64,000 bases of DNA, taken from the NCBI GenBank assembly GCA_015499995.1, contig JADNRV010000009.1, positions 1 to 64,000 on the forward strand, written 5' to 3'. Both the position numbers and the translations under genes were made by a program. The DNA is from Flammula alnicola. Its lineage: Eukaryota; Basidiomycota; Agaricomycetes; Agaricales; Strophariaceae. Under the pieces are notes generated by a model. The model had not been told where the DNA came from. It worked only from the letters and a program-made list of their open reading frames with translations, and did no database searches. Of this stretch, positions 1-12,281 are shown in pieces (the stretch's first letter is position 1; each line of letters starts with the position of its first letter).

Positions 1-2724
1 GTGAATTTGGCCTGGCCATTTTGGTCGATAAGTTCGTCAGGCAGTCTGATTGCAGACTCTCTCTGCTCCATCTGTGGTGTCGCGGACGTTTAGTATTCGC
101 TGAATACTGTGATCGAGGTCTCGCACTTGTTGTTGGGTATACGTGATATGGGTAGCATACCAAAAGCTCGTTGAGCTGTCCAGTGTGCTGCCAAATTCCC
201 GGAAGTTTGCCTCCGAATCCTACACGGGTTGTGGACCCTGCATGCATATCAACGCGTCATGGTCTCGTGGTCGCGTGAATACTGCATACAACTTCAAGCC
301 AAGTAACTTTAACGAAATGCGATGGGCACTCATCAGGAAAAAACCTGAAGTATATGTTGTACAATGTGGGGTATGTAGCTATGGTAGCGCGGTTGACATC
401 CCCCTAAAATATAGTGCAATGTAGCTCACCTGGACTACTGTACTATTTCGACCGATCGTTCACGGCGTGGGATGTGTGATGCCAATAGTTCACTGGGTTC
501 ACTGTAGACACTCTGATTGCTCAGCATTCTCGACATCAGTATGGCGCCCGATATGGGATGAGCCTGAGGCCTGAGGTTGAGAATATTGCTGAGAATGGCA
601 GAAGAGGCGAAGATGAGTTTGGGACAAATGGAACGAAGTACACATAACCCTGCTAAAATGGCTTCGTTACAACTAATGCTGTCCATCAGCAAGCGCATTA
701 ACGTGAAGGGACTTGTGACTTGCCCAGAACTTATTCCAAGGCAGATTTCGCATTATGTACGACAATCATTATGTTGTAATTTAGACGATTGAGAAGTCGG
801 AACTAGAGTTCTAAGAACTGAGACGAGAAGAGTTAATGTATCCATATGGGGAACATTCGCTGCATTTGAATCAGGTGCGCCTGAGCTTCCTATGTATATA
901 TACAAGTAGGTAAGTACACTACACGCAAAGCCCGCTTACCACCACGAAAAATTAACCACATACACCAACGCGAGAGGAATAGTATCAGTGTATGTGTACT
1001 GACGGCTTCCTTATTATTATCTGTCGCAGATTCATCACCCCTCCATGGTGTACGTACCATTCTTCAATCATTGGGGATATATCTGAATCCTAATCTCATC
1101 GTTTCTATCTAGCCGTCGAACTTGGATTCGAACATTGGCCCCCGTTGCCTTTGTAGTCGCTGGAACGGGCGTGTAGAAGATTCCTTTTGATCGGATTCAA
1201 TTGAATGAAGTGAATAAATGTCGTCACCACAGTAGATGCCGCTTATGCCCGGAATGTATGTACAGACATACCCAATGACTCTCACCTTCTGCAGGGATAA
1301 CCTTCTGTAGGACCACCCCATAACTATGGATGTCATGCGGGAAAATTAATTGACAGTCGAAGATTCAGAAGTCCTCTGAAATTGTCTGTGAATACTGTAT
1401 GTACTATGCATGTCCTGAGTATTGAGCGGTTATGTGTTACCCATCTACTGATATATGAATGTTATTTGGGATGCAGTAAGACTCCGTGATGAGACGGATG
1501 CAATACATAACATGTCGTCAATTGTCTTGCCAACGGTTTACCTCCTCAGCGCGAACATTGCGGAGCCGTAAGGATCTAACCGTAGGGCAACAAGCTCTCC
1601 TGTGAGAAATCTAAGCAAATGCATATGTGAGAAGAACGGAGGAACAAAATGTACTACTAATGATGCTGTGTGCCAGTGTGTGGAAAAACTTCGAAGATAC
1701 TTGAGGGAGTTCGTCGATGATGTTGCTCAATATGAACTTGGGAACTCTGGGAATTGAAGCGCTCTGGCCTGAAATTGTCCCATGGATATGATGAAGATGC
1801 TCGTGTCACTGTATAAGTTCCTTTGAGGGGCGCTTGACAGGTCCCTGATCCCCGTGAGCAGCTTGCGAGAGCACATCGTACAGATCGAAGATCTCAGTAA
1901 CATAGATATTGAGATCAATCTCGAAAATGAAGTGGTGCATGGGCGCCGCCGCGACGGACTTACTCATTCTGACTCCTCTTTTTCTGAGAATTTGCGAGTA
2001 AAGCTCCCCTATCCCCTCCCGGAAGTTTTTCGGCGATGAAAGAGGAGATGACTAGACACCTGCATCAAAGATTTCGCCATTGCTGAAAGTGCGTTTCATT
2101 ATCAGAATTATTTTCAATGTAGATGCTCGTCTGACCTTGGGAACCTCATTACGCGCGGCCAGCCTGAGCTTGATAGGTGCCAAAGAACGTATAATGATTT
2201 AGAATGACTTCAGTGTTGGGTAAATGGGTATCCATTGAGGAATAATGTTCAATGGAAAAGTCGAGTCCTTTCCAAAGAGTGCCCACAACCCCTTCACGGA
2301 GTCGCACGTAAGCTAAGCTGGACCTTGAGGAGTCGAGGATGAGCCTGGCCAGGGATTGGACAGAGAGGGACTAAAAGCCATGCGAGCCGTCCTAGCAACA
2401 CATGGCAACGGGCGTGTGGCGTTCGCCCAGATCTGGACTTGCCGCTTCCCAAGCCCGGCGAACATTCAAATGATCCTATAATCCCATGAAAATCCGCTGA
2501 AACCCATCAATTTTTATACGTGGTTGGCAGTTGTAGCTGCGAACTTTTGCATTACTTTTAATAGTCCCGTTGTAATCACCGATTGGAGATCTGCTCTTTC
2601 GAATTTGAGCTGGCCCTTTTCTTCTCTTTTGGCAATTCATGAAAGGCCGGAGTCCTTTGATCGTAATGGTCAACATCCTCTGCTCTCCGATACTGGCCAC
2701 TTTCTTCTCTAAACACCCCAAAAA
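1..2724. other. Stretch with no recognised gene
   Basis: I read both strands and found only short open frames (under 95 codons), with no family motif and no run of exons that join in frame. Base composition is AT-leaning and looks like ordinary intergenic or decayed sequence. The longest minus-strand frame (2476-2910) lies mainly antisense to the inositol-oxygenase exons that start at 2725, so I treat it as a shadow. Confidence 0.5.
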
Positions 2725-3502
2725 ATGTCTAGTATTCCCACTCAAAGCGGTCATGAGCTTTATGTTACTTCTGATGCTATTGATGAGGGTGCATTTGCGA
2801 TTTCTTTCCTGCGTCACGTCGAATTTCTGATCATGATCTTCGTTTTCAGTGAATATCATCAAAGGCAAAATATGGAACAACAAATCCGAATCCGACGAGT
2901 CGATGGACAAGTCTCAGTTCCGCGACTACGATGCCGCTTGCGACCGCGTGAAGAAGTTCTACAAGGAACAGCACGGTCTGTTATTACGAGCTTCTCAGAA
3001 GTTGTAAAATTGTTGCTGACCATGCATGTACAGAAAAACAAACGGTGGCCTTCAATATCAAGGCCCGCGTCGACTTCAAAAGCAGAAAACGTGCTCGTAT
3101 GGGCGTCTGGGAAGCGATAGAGTTGCTCAACACTCTGATCGACGAATCAGACCCTGATGTAATTCCACGGCTCTCAAAGTTACCCTCGTTCTGGCGCTCA
3201 TGACGTCAATTTCACAGACAAGCATGTCCCAAATCGATCACCTGCTTCAAACGGCTGAAGCCATTCGAAGAGACGGAAAACCCGAGTGGATGCAGGTAAC
3301 ACATTACTGTCTATTTCCCGATCGAAAGCTTATCCCTGGAACAGGTGACCGGCCTTCTGCATGACCTTGGGAAACTGCTATTAGTATTACTTTTTGGCTC
3401 AGAGAACCAATGGGACGTTGTCGGTGTGCATGACGACGACAGCGAGGAGGAACCCGGAGCGCCAAACAAACCCGAGCTAATAAAGCTCCTGGTCGTCGTA
3501 TA
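2725..3502 (+). pseudogene. 5' part of an inositol oxygenase (MIOX) gene, truncated
   Basis: Five exons join in frame: 2725-2788, 2850-2975, 3034-3158, 3218-3295 and 3345 onward. The protein runs from MSSIPTQSGHELY through QFRDYDAACDRVKKFYKEQH, SQIDHLLQTAEAIRRDGKP and VTGLLHDLGKLL to ENQWDVVG. These match the conserved first half of myo-inositol oxygenase, a di-iron enzyme that opens the inositol ring to give D-glucuronate. Visible iron-ligand motifs are the His of QIDHLLQTAE and the HD pair of LLHDLGK. The family normally continues with a DTFPVGC-like motif and about 150 more residues holding the remaining ligands. Here the frame runs into an unrelated acidic tail and stops at 3500-3502. The tail lies inside the 3' end of the opposing F-box gene, so a rearrangement has removed the C-terminal half. 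Catalytic activity is not expected. Confidence 0.8.
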
Positions 3503-5582
3503 GCTCGTCTCCATCTCCGTCAACATATTCGCCGCGCCATACATACGCATTGCCGGACCCAAGCCCTTGCCGATTGACACCCCCGGGCACTCGCCAAAAT
3601 CCACCACCCTATCCCTCCCACCGCCGCCGCCAACACCGCACCCACCCACCTCCCTCCCACCCATCCCATGGGCCGATGCCCCACTCAACACCACCTCCAA
3701 GAACTCGAGATCCTGGCCGACAGCCGCAAGCCGCGGACGCACGACATCCTCGTAGAACTGCACGCCGCGCTGAAAGTTGCTCGCATCATACTCATAGTTC
3801 GTCCAGCTCAACCGCTTGAGCGGATGCGAGACATGCTCCGTGTCTCGATGTGCAGGCGGCGGATGAACCGACCGACAGAGGACGCTGTGGAGGCACCAGT
3901 GACGGATTTCTTGGGCTTCAATGTCGACGACGTCGGGCTCTGCGAGAAGCACGAGGACGGCCCGCGTCTACTCATCCACCCCTTCCCATCTGCACCCATC
4001 ACACTCGCCTGCGTCACATCCCCAATGACACCTCCACCAAGCACCCCACCCCCATCGGCACAAAGCCTTCCCGCCAACCACCTCGCCTCCCGCCCCCGTG
4101 TGATCCACACAAACTCATAGAGCACCTCCTGCCCGACCCAGTTCCACACGCGACAGACGCGCGTCAGCGAAGCTTTCCACTGGATGTCCGCGGTGTATTG
4201 TGCCAGACGCTTTGAGAGGTGGGTGTGTGCTGGGGGGTGGGTTAGGAAGGAGACGGGGGTGGAAGAGGAAGAGAAGGTGGACGAAGAGGAGAAGGCTGTT
4301 GGATATGGGTAGGGGTACGGATATGGGGTTGAAGTGTTGTTGTTGGATGAGGTGGACGAGCTCTCGGTGTGAGAGACGAACGGAGGGTATGTCGCATAGC
4401 GCAAAATGAGAAGCCACAGTTCTGGAGGGAGAGAAAGCACGAACACGCCGGGGATGCGCGGTTTGATGGCAACATAGTCATCGTGTGCCGCATCGCTGCT
4501 CTTGCGGGTGCTAATACTGGAGGTAACGCTAGCGCTCGCTCGAGGACCGCTGGACAAGCTGGAGCTGGCACTGGAACTCGATGCTCGGCGGGTCTTCCAT
4601 GAGGCATTCCGACTGCTCTTCGACGACGACTCGTGGTTGAACAGCGACTTCAAGTACCTTGATGACCTATATCGAGAAGACAGAAACGTTAGCTATGTAA
4701 TGGCCATCACAAAGACTATAACGAGCAAAATGAAATAATAAAAATAAAGATGATATCGCCATCACCGAGGCGGCGCCCGAGCCGACCCCTGATCGTCGCC
4801 AACGTCTAACGATAATATCGCACATCCAACATAATGAAATAAATAGATGAGAACAAGAGAACCCACGCGCAGACAGGGGTGTCATTGCTTGCTTCGTGGC
4901 ATCGTGAACCCACGATCTGCAAGGACATCACGCATGCACGGGGGATAGAACGTGGGCGACGGGTGATAACGAATGACTGAATAAATAACAAGCGATGAAT
5001 GCAGGAAAAATGAGAAGATAACGATGAATAATGATAGCGAAAAATATGAATGAATGGGATATGGCAAGATGGAAAGGTGACGAAGAAACGATAATTCAAA
5101 ACGGGGATGGGCAGCGGTTGAAAAAAAAAAAGAGAATTGAAGGAACGGGTTCGAAAAGATGACCCTGACGGTGGGAGGATATCTTGGGCAATGGGAGTGC
5201 GCAGAGTAAAACAGGATGGGGTGCGGAGAAGGGGTGAGCTGAAGCCCCTGATCGTTTATTGCGGGCGGGCAGTGGGAGGGAAAGACAAAAATCGCTGACA
5301 CGTAGATGAAGATGAAGGAAAGAATGATAATGACAATAGAGGAAAGAACGCAAGAGTAAGAGTATAAGGAGAAAGACCGAGGAAACAGCGAAGTGCTTAC
5401 TTCTTGGTGAACGGCACTATTGCTGTCGAGTTGGAGCGGTCTGCAGATGATCTGAAGGGATGGAGGGCATCAGCTTCCAGCTCAATGGGTGTATATACGA
5501 CAGAAGAAAAGCTGAAAACTCACTTTTTAAGTCCCTTCTCGAGGCGGGACTGGGCAAGAGTAAGAGTGTGCATCGAAAGCAT
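3311..5582 (-). pseudogene. F-box-like protein gene, one frameshift
   Basis: On the minus strand an ATG at 5582 starts exon 1 (5582-5524), followed by exon 2 (5451-5401) and a long exon from 4666. All three join in frame. The N-terminus is basic and serine-rich. Next comes the F-box-like core LPPELWLLILRYATYPPF, then KASLTRVCRVWNWVGQEVLY, the usual mushroom F-box signature for substrate adaptors of SCF ubiquitin ligases. The segment between them has TPYPYPYPYP and poly-Ser runs. Near 3840 the frame shifts: the frame ending in RFIRRLHIET must change to continue as TEHVSHPLKRLSWTNYEYDA. An extra AC dinucleotide would explain it, either as a real lesion or as an assembly error. The second frame stops at 3311 and overlaps the truncated MIOX exon in antisense. 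The intron between exons 2 and 3 (5400-4667, 734 nt) is unusually long for this region. The coding strand is GC-rich. Confidence 0.6.
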
Positions 5583-6400
5583 GGTGCGGAGTTTGTTCGT
5601 CGATGCTTTGGGTATGGAGGCTGTCAGTAGGGTTGGTGCGGATGTAGACGCAGCCTATGTGGTTGGTGATGAAGGACGGGTTGCGGCGGCATGACTGCTG
5701 CGCTCATCGGTAGGTAGCACAGAGATAGATGACAAATAGGTCGTCGTAGAGAGAATCGCCGAGCGGGGAAAGACGAGTCGTTCATTGTCCACCGACATCC
5801 TCTACCATTGCATCTTCAGCCTCAACTAGCGAGGTCAAAGTGTGACTCGTTTCTGGTGTGTCCGTCAGCGTGCGTGCGTGTGTACGACGGGTGGGTATGG
5901 GGTATGAACAAAGTACGGCCCGTCGTTTATCCTCTGTTCGCAGTCGGCTAGGTTCAATTGAGAGAAGGGAGGTGGCAACAAGGATCGCAATAAAACGGAG
6001 AGACAGGGAAGGGGAACACAGTGAACGAGGGCAGCCGAATGGTCATTCTGGGTCGTTTACGTCATAGCATACCCTATAAGAGTCAAAAATGTTATGAATA
6101 CCAAGAGAAGACTCAAAAATTGACTTACATACCTTTTTTCACTGTTCGGAGGGGCGAAAAAGAGAGGGAAAGGCAGAGCTGGGCGGGTGGTGATGGTAAG
6201 AGGGTGTGGTGACGTGTCGTTGATCTGTTCTGCGGCGTTTGCCGAGAACGACGAGCAGCACACTGACATTGACGGGAAAGCTGTAGCCCATCCCGAGATT
6301 AAGGATATATTAGGGGTTCGAGTAGGTTCTTCACTGCCTCCAGGGGGTTCTTCTCTTTCCGACCTGCATCAATCATGGGTAAGGACGGCGCTGTCGGCGA
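5583..6400. other. Intergenic, no gene seen
   Basis: This holds the presumed promoter of the F-box gene on the minus strand and the region beyond the 3' end of the kinase relic. Only short frames without recognisable motifs are present. Confidence 0.4.
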
Positions 6401-6422
6401 GTAATAAAAAAATAGACACACC

Positions 6423-7800
6423 TTTCATCATATTTTGCTGCATTTTTTTCATATTTTCCTCCAACTCCTCCTTGGCTTCCTGAAGACGAGCTTCCTCCAT
6501 CCTCAGCTCGCTCTCTCTATTCAGGACCCATTCAATCTGCTCATCAATCTCCTTGATCAATGCCTCTCTCTTTGCGCAGGCTTCGTTGACTTCTGCCTCC
6601 CGATTGTGAACAGCGTTCATGATCTCTTCCTCCCGTTTTGCGATGGCCACAGCAACCTCTTCATGACGAGAACGCGTAGCTCCTCTTCATGTCTATCCAA
6701 AAGCCTGCCTGACGGCCATTTCTACGTCCTGCTGTGAGAAGGAATGCGACTGTTGCAATTGAGTGACTAGGTGCTGTAGTGACGAGATTGGGTGGTCCTT
6801 TTGCGCCATGAGTGACGCCAAATTTTGCTGTGTTTCGAGGAGTGATTGTTCTCGAGCGATAATTTCGCGTTCTTTGGCGGCCAGGGAATCTTGATGCGCC
6901 TTGACAACGGATAACCTGTTCGCCGTCAACATAATGGCCAATCAAGGGGAAACGAGCTTAGATGTACATTTTGTCAGTCTCCACTACTTTGGCGACTAGG
7001 TCCGGACGTTCGTGTTGGAGAAGTTGTGCAGCTGATGGACGCATGGCGGGCTGGTGTCGAAATGCACTTAGGAACGGACCAGAGTAACCAAGGGTGGAAC
7101 TTACGTTGAGATTACGCATGGATTTGATGAACGAAGTAAGTGATTGAGAATATCCGTGAGGGAGGGGTGGTATGCGTCCATTGCTGTGAAGATGGGCGAT
7201 GATAAGCAAGCGTTCTGAGGTCCAGCCTAGAAAATATGAAAACTTGCCGAATAAAGATGCTAAGCTCTGAACGAGTCTTAGCTTCGTGAAACGGTGGTTT
7301 CAGGGCACATAGCTCGTAAATGAGACAACCCAGCGACCAGATATCCGACTTCGAGTCGTACGCTTTCTCTTGCATGAGCTCGGGTGAAATGTAATAGGGC
7401 GTCTGTCATGAATGGTAAGTATATGCGGAGAGCATGACGGTTGGTAACTTACGTTGACATAGGTGTTGGCGAAACTCGCCTGTGCGAGCGCCTTTGATAA
7501 GCCGAAATCCCCCAGCTTGACGATATTATTTTCATCGAGGAAGACTGTAAAGAGTTTTAAGTGGGCGCTGAACGCAGTTGGATATGAAGGCGTACCATTA
7601 TCGGGTTTGAGGTCACGATGAAGAATTTGCACTCTCCGGGAGCTGCCTTGCGACTCCACAGATGTACTGTTAATCATCGCAGACCCACTCCCTGATCTGC
7701 TGTGGCCGTTGGGGTGATGGCAATGATGTAGCGCACGGAGGATTTGGAGAAAATAGTGCCAGATGCGTTGTCTGGTGCCAGTTTGTTGAGACTCGAACAC
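6423..7800 (-). pseudogene. NIMA/NEK2-like protein kinase relic lacking the N-lobe
   Basis: Reading right to left, the exons give IWHYFLQILRALHHCHHPNG, the catalytic loop QILHRDLKPDN, the DFG segment VKLGDFGLSKALAQ, the APE-like [20 protein letters not shown], then [19 protein letters not shown] and PAMRPSAAQLLQHERPDLV. A coiled-coil tail follows (AAKEREIIAREQSLL, AKREEEIMNAVHNREAEV). This order is that of NIMA-type mitotic kinases. The N-lobe (glycine loop, ATP-binding Lys, helix-C Glu) is absent: upstream of 7800 there is only a proline/threonine-rich imperfect repeat. The tail frame breaks around 6670-6720, where a stop and at least two frame changes separate RQAFG from EVAVAIAKREEEIM. Introns are otherwise clean, including one apparent GC-AG intron (donor near 7246). 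The relic cannot encode an active kinase. Confidence 0.75.
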
Positions 7801-8437
7801 CCTTCATCGAGAGTGTCATCCGGGACCAGTTTGTCGAGCGCCTGGGTGTCTGGCGTCGGTTTTTTGAGCGCCCGGGTGTCTGCCGTTGTTCGTCAAATCC
7901 TGGTGTGCCGCTTCGTCGAGTGCCTGGGCATTGTATCCTCAAACATGTGTTTGCTCGTCCCACCAGGGGTCAGTGCCCATTGCAAAGGTGAGCGCCATGG
8001 AACCTGAGGTCGAGTGAACGGATGGGACAAGGGGAGGCATACGTGCTGGCAAGATTTACCTAAGGTGAAATGACATTAAGATATCAGAATGACCGTAGCT
8101 TCTGTGACATACCTCACGGGGCTCCTATGCCAGGTCTCCTCTCTGTACTTCTAAACACTCAAAGCCATCAAGAGGCGGCCCACATCGCTTAACGAGCGGG
8201 GGCACGCAGCATCTTTAAGCTTGTCTCAGCTTGTCTCGAAACGTCATGTGCTAACAGTCTATGAGAATCAAATAATGTTAGAATATGGAGAAATTCAATA
8301 GAATACTACTAACTTACAAAGACTTGAAGATCGTCGAGGTTTGAACGGGAGAGGAGACGCGATGGACTACGCTGGTGGTGGTGCAGAATAAGAGAAGCTT
8401 GGGACAAGAATCAGCGTCCTCACACAGGCCGTGCCAT
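7801..8437. other. No gene; short imperfect repeats at the broken end of the kinase relic
   Basis: Between about 7815 and 7940 a motif of the type GAGCGCCTGGGTGTC recurs three to four times at roughly 30-bp spacing with mismatches. It sits exactly where the kinase N-lobe should be. The rest shows no coding signal. Confidence 0.4.
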
Positions 8438-8592
8438 CAGTGACGTGTCGATATTCCCACAGGCCGCGGCCTAAGCCCCAGGCCGAGCCGAAGCCAGCCC
8501 AAGCCTGCTGGGTAGGCTCAGGCAGGCCTGAGCCTGAAAATACCGAGCCTAAGCTGCGGCTTTCAGGCCGAGCCGAGCCGGCACATCACTAG
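8438..8592. repeat. Short GCC-rich inverted-repeat element (MITE-like)
   Basis: A roughly 155-bp GC-rich block sits in AT-leaning DNA, full of GCCGAGCC/AGGCTC runs. Its ends are similar in inverted orientation: AGTGACGTGTCG at the left, AGTGATGTGCCG when the right end is reverse-complemented. CAGTG-type ends recall hAT-derived miniature elements. No clear target-site duplication is visible, so the boundaries are approximate. Confidence 0.45.
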
Positions 8593-8813
8593 CACTGATG
8601 AAGGTCCTTGAGTATGTTTCTATATGGCGTCAATTCGAGGTGAGAGCCTTGGGTTATCATGGCGTGAGCGAGTCGCGTCGACCTGCCTTTGAATGGAGCC
8701 TTGTCTAACTAGTCATCATCTAGAATGCAATTTGATACATTCAAGCAACTTCTAACAATCACTGTGAGTGTAATTGTCTCAAAGAGCGTCCGATCAGTTA
8801 AATGAACACTGTT

Positions 8814-9603
8814 TCTAGCCGCTTACTATCACTATCAACGCGCTTTCGACTAGCGTGGACGTCGCGATCGCAGGCAGTCTTTGTATCATGCTTCACCACT
8901 CTCGGACTGGATTCAAGAAGTGAGTGCCGATCTTTTGCGTTGCTTGTATTGCCTGGATACTTATAAGCTGCTGCAGATCGGACTCGGTTATGTATCAATA
9001 AACTGGTTTGTCGATCATACCTGCGCCATTTTTTTTACAAAACTTATTTCAATGAAAGATCATCTTCGTCGTCAACACTGGAGTGTAAGAATATGTCCGT
9101 TAATTCTCCCGATCAAGTCGCTCGTTTTCTTTGTTTTAGGCTTACATCGTATGCTTTCTGTACCGCCGTCATCCCTCGTACCACAGCTTATGTTTGATTT
9201 TGTAGATGTTGCGCAATTGCATCGTTGATTTGTGTAAGTCCAAAATGCACCTTCATGTTGGTATTGATACTTATCCTTTCATCAGCTTGTCGCCTCTCCG
9301 CATAGTCTGCTCTACGCTTCTTTTTATTTCTGCATCGGTCGTTGTGCGTTTCTCTGAACTCGTAGGATTGCTTTTCGATACTGATTTTGATATCTAGTCT
9401 ATACGAACTCTTTCTTGGCAACACTGAATGCACGAAAGTCGTTCTCGAGCAATTTCGACTCCAGCAACAACGTGTTGATGAGCACTCTCCCTCCCACTGT
9501 CGTCAGCCCGCACAGCACTGCGCCGGGCAACAACTTGAAGATGCAGAACATCTCAATACGGGTGGAAACATCCACAACGAAGGAAGGTCAGCATCACCCC
9601 TGA
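8814..9603 (+). pseudogene. DUF6534-type membrane protein, decayed
   Basis: Separate blocks match the DUF6534 family of fungal multi-pass membrane proteins of unknown function: DVAIAGSLCIMLHHSRTGFK, then IIFVVNTG, LTSYAFCT and finally LYTNSFLATLNARKSFSS. The typical order (helix, SRTGFKRTDS, IIYTVNTG, LYSNSLLATLNARKS) is kept. Between the first and second blocks the frame meets a stop (near 8996) and the expected DSVINRLI segment is disrupted. The N-terminal helices upstream of 8814 are not recognisable. I read this as a degenerated gene rather than unusual splicing. The last frame ends at 9603. Confidence 0.55.
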
Positions 9604-10052
9604 AGGTAATTCGGTACAGTGAATGCTCTTCTGGCATCCGTACTTGCGGCTTAATTTTTCTTCATAATATATAGATTTCTGGGATACATAGCGACGGCGC
9701 TCAAAGCGAAGACGACATATCGACGAAAAAAGCCCATATTGGGCTTTAGCCGCACCTTCTCGAGGAGCCTCGGGGAGTATGGAGTATGCTTGTATTACTT
9801 ACACAGGCACGCAGCGACGGCCGTATATCTATTTCATTAGTGCTTGAAGTACATTAGACCAATCCATAGTATCGTTCCCTCGAACTTCTTAATCATGTAG
9901 TGCATCTCCCCGCTGAGCTGGTTGCGACCATTGCCAACACCTTTCGATGATTGTCTCTTTGTCTCTTTTGAGGTGTACTGTGGTGAGTCCACACAACGTG
10001 ATTCTTTGTGTGGGGGATACTGACTGGATATGCCCATGCTATAACTCAAGAA
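9604..10052. other. Intergenic, no gene seen
   Basis: Short frames only. A minus-strand frame at 9837-10094 overlaps the first coding block of the dehydrogenase relic and has no motif of its own. Confidence 0.35.
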
Positions 10053-10901
10053 CGGCGCCAACTTCGTCATTGCCACCACTCGCAATGTGAACACCCTCGA
10101 ACTTCAAGCTTTGGCTGCTAAGAACCCCAAGAGTCTCAAGCTCGTCGGGCTGGACATCACAAGCCAGGCCAGCGTTGACAAGGCTGTCGAGGCAGCCGCC
10201 CGCTCTCCTCCCCAACGGTCTTGACTACCTCGTCAACAATGCTGGAAAGAACCTCCAACCTACTACCCGCTTCGAGGACTTGTAAGTCATCCATCTTACT
10301 TTTGTCATGTGATAGACGACTGACGACGTGTACTATCTGTGCAGAAACCTTGATGAATTTGCCGATGAGATGACATTCAGCACTGTCACACCCCCCGCGT
10401 CTCCCGTTCCTTCCTCCCTCTCGTGAAGAAGTCCGAATTGAAGAGGGTCATCTTCATCTCCACCGTCCTCGCTTCCTCCCAGATCACCTTCTTGATGGCT
10501 GGCCAATTCAATGCATACTCCGTCGCCAAAGCCGCTCTTAACATGTGAGTTTCCTCCATTATCCTAGAGTGATAATCTCAACTTACTCGTCTAATAAAGA
10601 CTCGCCCACAAATGGGCTGCTACCCTCAAGTACGATGGTGTCACCGCCGCCGCTCTCCACCCCGGTAAGCACTGCCTTGTATATTTTCATGGAAAATTTC
10701 CATTCATGCATGACATTTTCAGGCTGATCCCAGACTCAGCTCGGTGAGGGTATCAATGAGTGGATGGCCAAATATGCACCCCAAGTCCCCCACTTCCCTC
10801 CTGAGGCTGCCGCTGACAACGTTATCAAGATCTCCGAGGCCCTCACTCTCGAGAAGACTGGCGCCTTCTGGCACTTCGATGGCACCAACCTCCCCTGGTA
10901 A
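10053..10901 (+). pseudogene. Short-chain dehydrogenase/reductase (SDR) pseudogene
   Basis: The blocks are ANFVIATTRNVNTLELQALA, LKLVGLDITSQASVDKAVEA, LDYLVNNAGKN (the NNAG motif), VIFISTVLASSQ, FNAYSVAKAALN (the YxxxK catalytic pair) and GINEWMAKYAPQVPHFPPEA. These follow the order of a classical NAD(P)-dependent SDR. The N-terminal TGxxxGIG cofactor loop is missing. Three lesions are visible: a frame change near 10201 before LLPNGLDY, a frame change with a small loss near 10390 before RVSRSFLPLV, and an in-frame TGA at about 10725 where the family has Trp after HPG (TGG to TGA). Introns with good borders remain near 10280-10344, 10545-10600 and 10665-10723. The gene is dead but not ancient, since most residues are kept. 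Confidence 0.7.
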
Positions 10902-11220
10902 ATGTATAGTCGCCAACCGTATATGTACTTGTAGATGTCAAGCGCCCAGTCGATTTAATATATAAAATCTAATCATTTCATTATTTGCATAACTCTATGT
11001 GGCGTCTGAGTATTGGGTATCATATGGACGCCGGTAATAGATATGTTTCAATCCATCTCAACTTTCAAGATGTCTGGGGCTCGCGACAGAAACTGGCATG
11101 TTAATTGAGCTGATGTGTTTGCGATGTGTGTGTTATAAGAGACCAATAACATGGGCAGGAGGAATAGAAGCCAATAACAGGCCCACCAGCCTGTACATGA
11201 AGATGCATCCACGCCTGTAT

Positions 11221-12281
11221 CTATTCGTCATGAGATGCCGCCTTCTCTGCAGGTCTTTTGATCTTTTTCTTCTGTGTTTTCGCTTGGCGTCTGAGTCGCC
11301 TGCTCTCCTTGATTCCGGCCGCTTTCATTGCCTCATCTTCTTCAACTGCCTTTCTCTTCCCACTACTCTCCTCCGGCTTACATCTCATGCAAGGGCAACC
11401 GTCGACCTCGTCCGAAAACCAATCCTTTCCATAATCGACGAGGATTTCTTCTCCGGCTGCAATATCCCTCAGGGCAGCCACAGAAAAGGCAGAGGTATCC
11501 GTGATTGCGATGTACTACAAAAGGTCTTTAGTCCGGTTGTTTTGGGGGCCGGGGCAATCAATGTTTTCGAACTCACCTCTGCATTAGGGATCTCACATAC
11601 ATGGTTGATGAACCTTATAGGTCCGAAGAGCACACGTTCGACGCGGGGAGACTGGTTCTGTGATGGGTTCGGCTTCACGCATGAGAGCTCGGAGTGCTTC
11701 GTTTTGTTGTCTTTCGGCATCAGACCCACTAGCTCGTAAATCTGCTCTCCTTTCTTGATCATTCTATTAGCATGGATTGCGAAACCTGTGATTCTCTCTG
11801 GCCCTAGTGCAATGACTGAAAGTTTGACCGTGGACTCCGGGTTGATTATCATGGCATAAGCGGCGATGCACCTGAGTAAGTAGGCCACTGAAACTCCACT
11901 ATCCATGTACAATGTAGGGACTTACCATTCTATGACACTTGCACTATCAGACCCAGCTCGTTTGAGAAGGGAGCTTTCCCTGAACATTGCCGCTGCCATC
12001 TTTCGCGCAGTTTCCATATACTTGTCTGGATTATTAAAATCCAAGTTCTTCTTCCCTCCTTCGAATATATCATATAGCGAAGTTTTCGTTTTCAAGTCCA
12101 GTTCGAATTCTGTTGCCAATGTCTGAATTTCATGCTGATGCGGATCCCGTTTCCGAGGTAACTGCCCATATAGGCTACATATGACGATCGAGTCTACTGC
12201 AATGACGGTTTTCGATGGAAACATTGGCATCTTGAGTCGATCTGCGATCGTAATACATCCAAGATGAGGCACTCGTTCCAT
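11221..12281 (-). CDS. SET-domain protein, intact
   Basis: Three exons (12281-11926, 11871-11577, 11514-11221) sum to 945 nt, exactly 314 codons plus stop. The protein begins MERVPHLGCITIADRLKM. The C-terminal half holds the SET-like features GPIRFINHVCEIPNAEYI (the RFINHxCxPNAE signature) and LRDIAAGEEILVDYGKDWF (the GEEL/I-xxDYG signature). A Cys-rich post-SET-like CPCMRC and a strongly basic KR-rich tail ending at 11221 follow. SET proteins transfer methyl groups from S-adenosylmethionine to lysines of histones or other proteins. The basic tail suggests nuclear targeting or nucleic-acid binding, which is inference. The N-terminal 120 residues (VIAVDSIVICSLYGQLPRK and after) match nothing I know. 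Neighbours are a dead SDR and non-coding DNA, so context gives no hint of the target. Confidence 0.85.

Noticed and set aside
2476..2910. 144-codon minus-strand frame
   Set aside because: It overlaps the first MIOX exons in antisense and has no recognisable domain.
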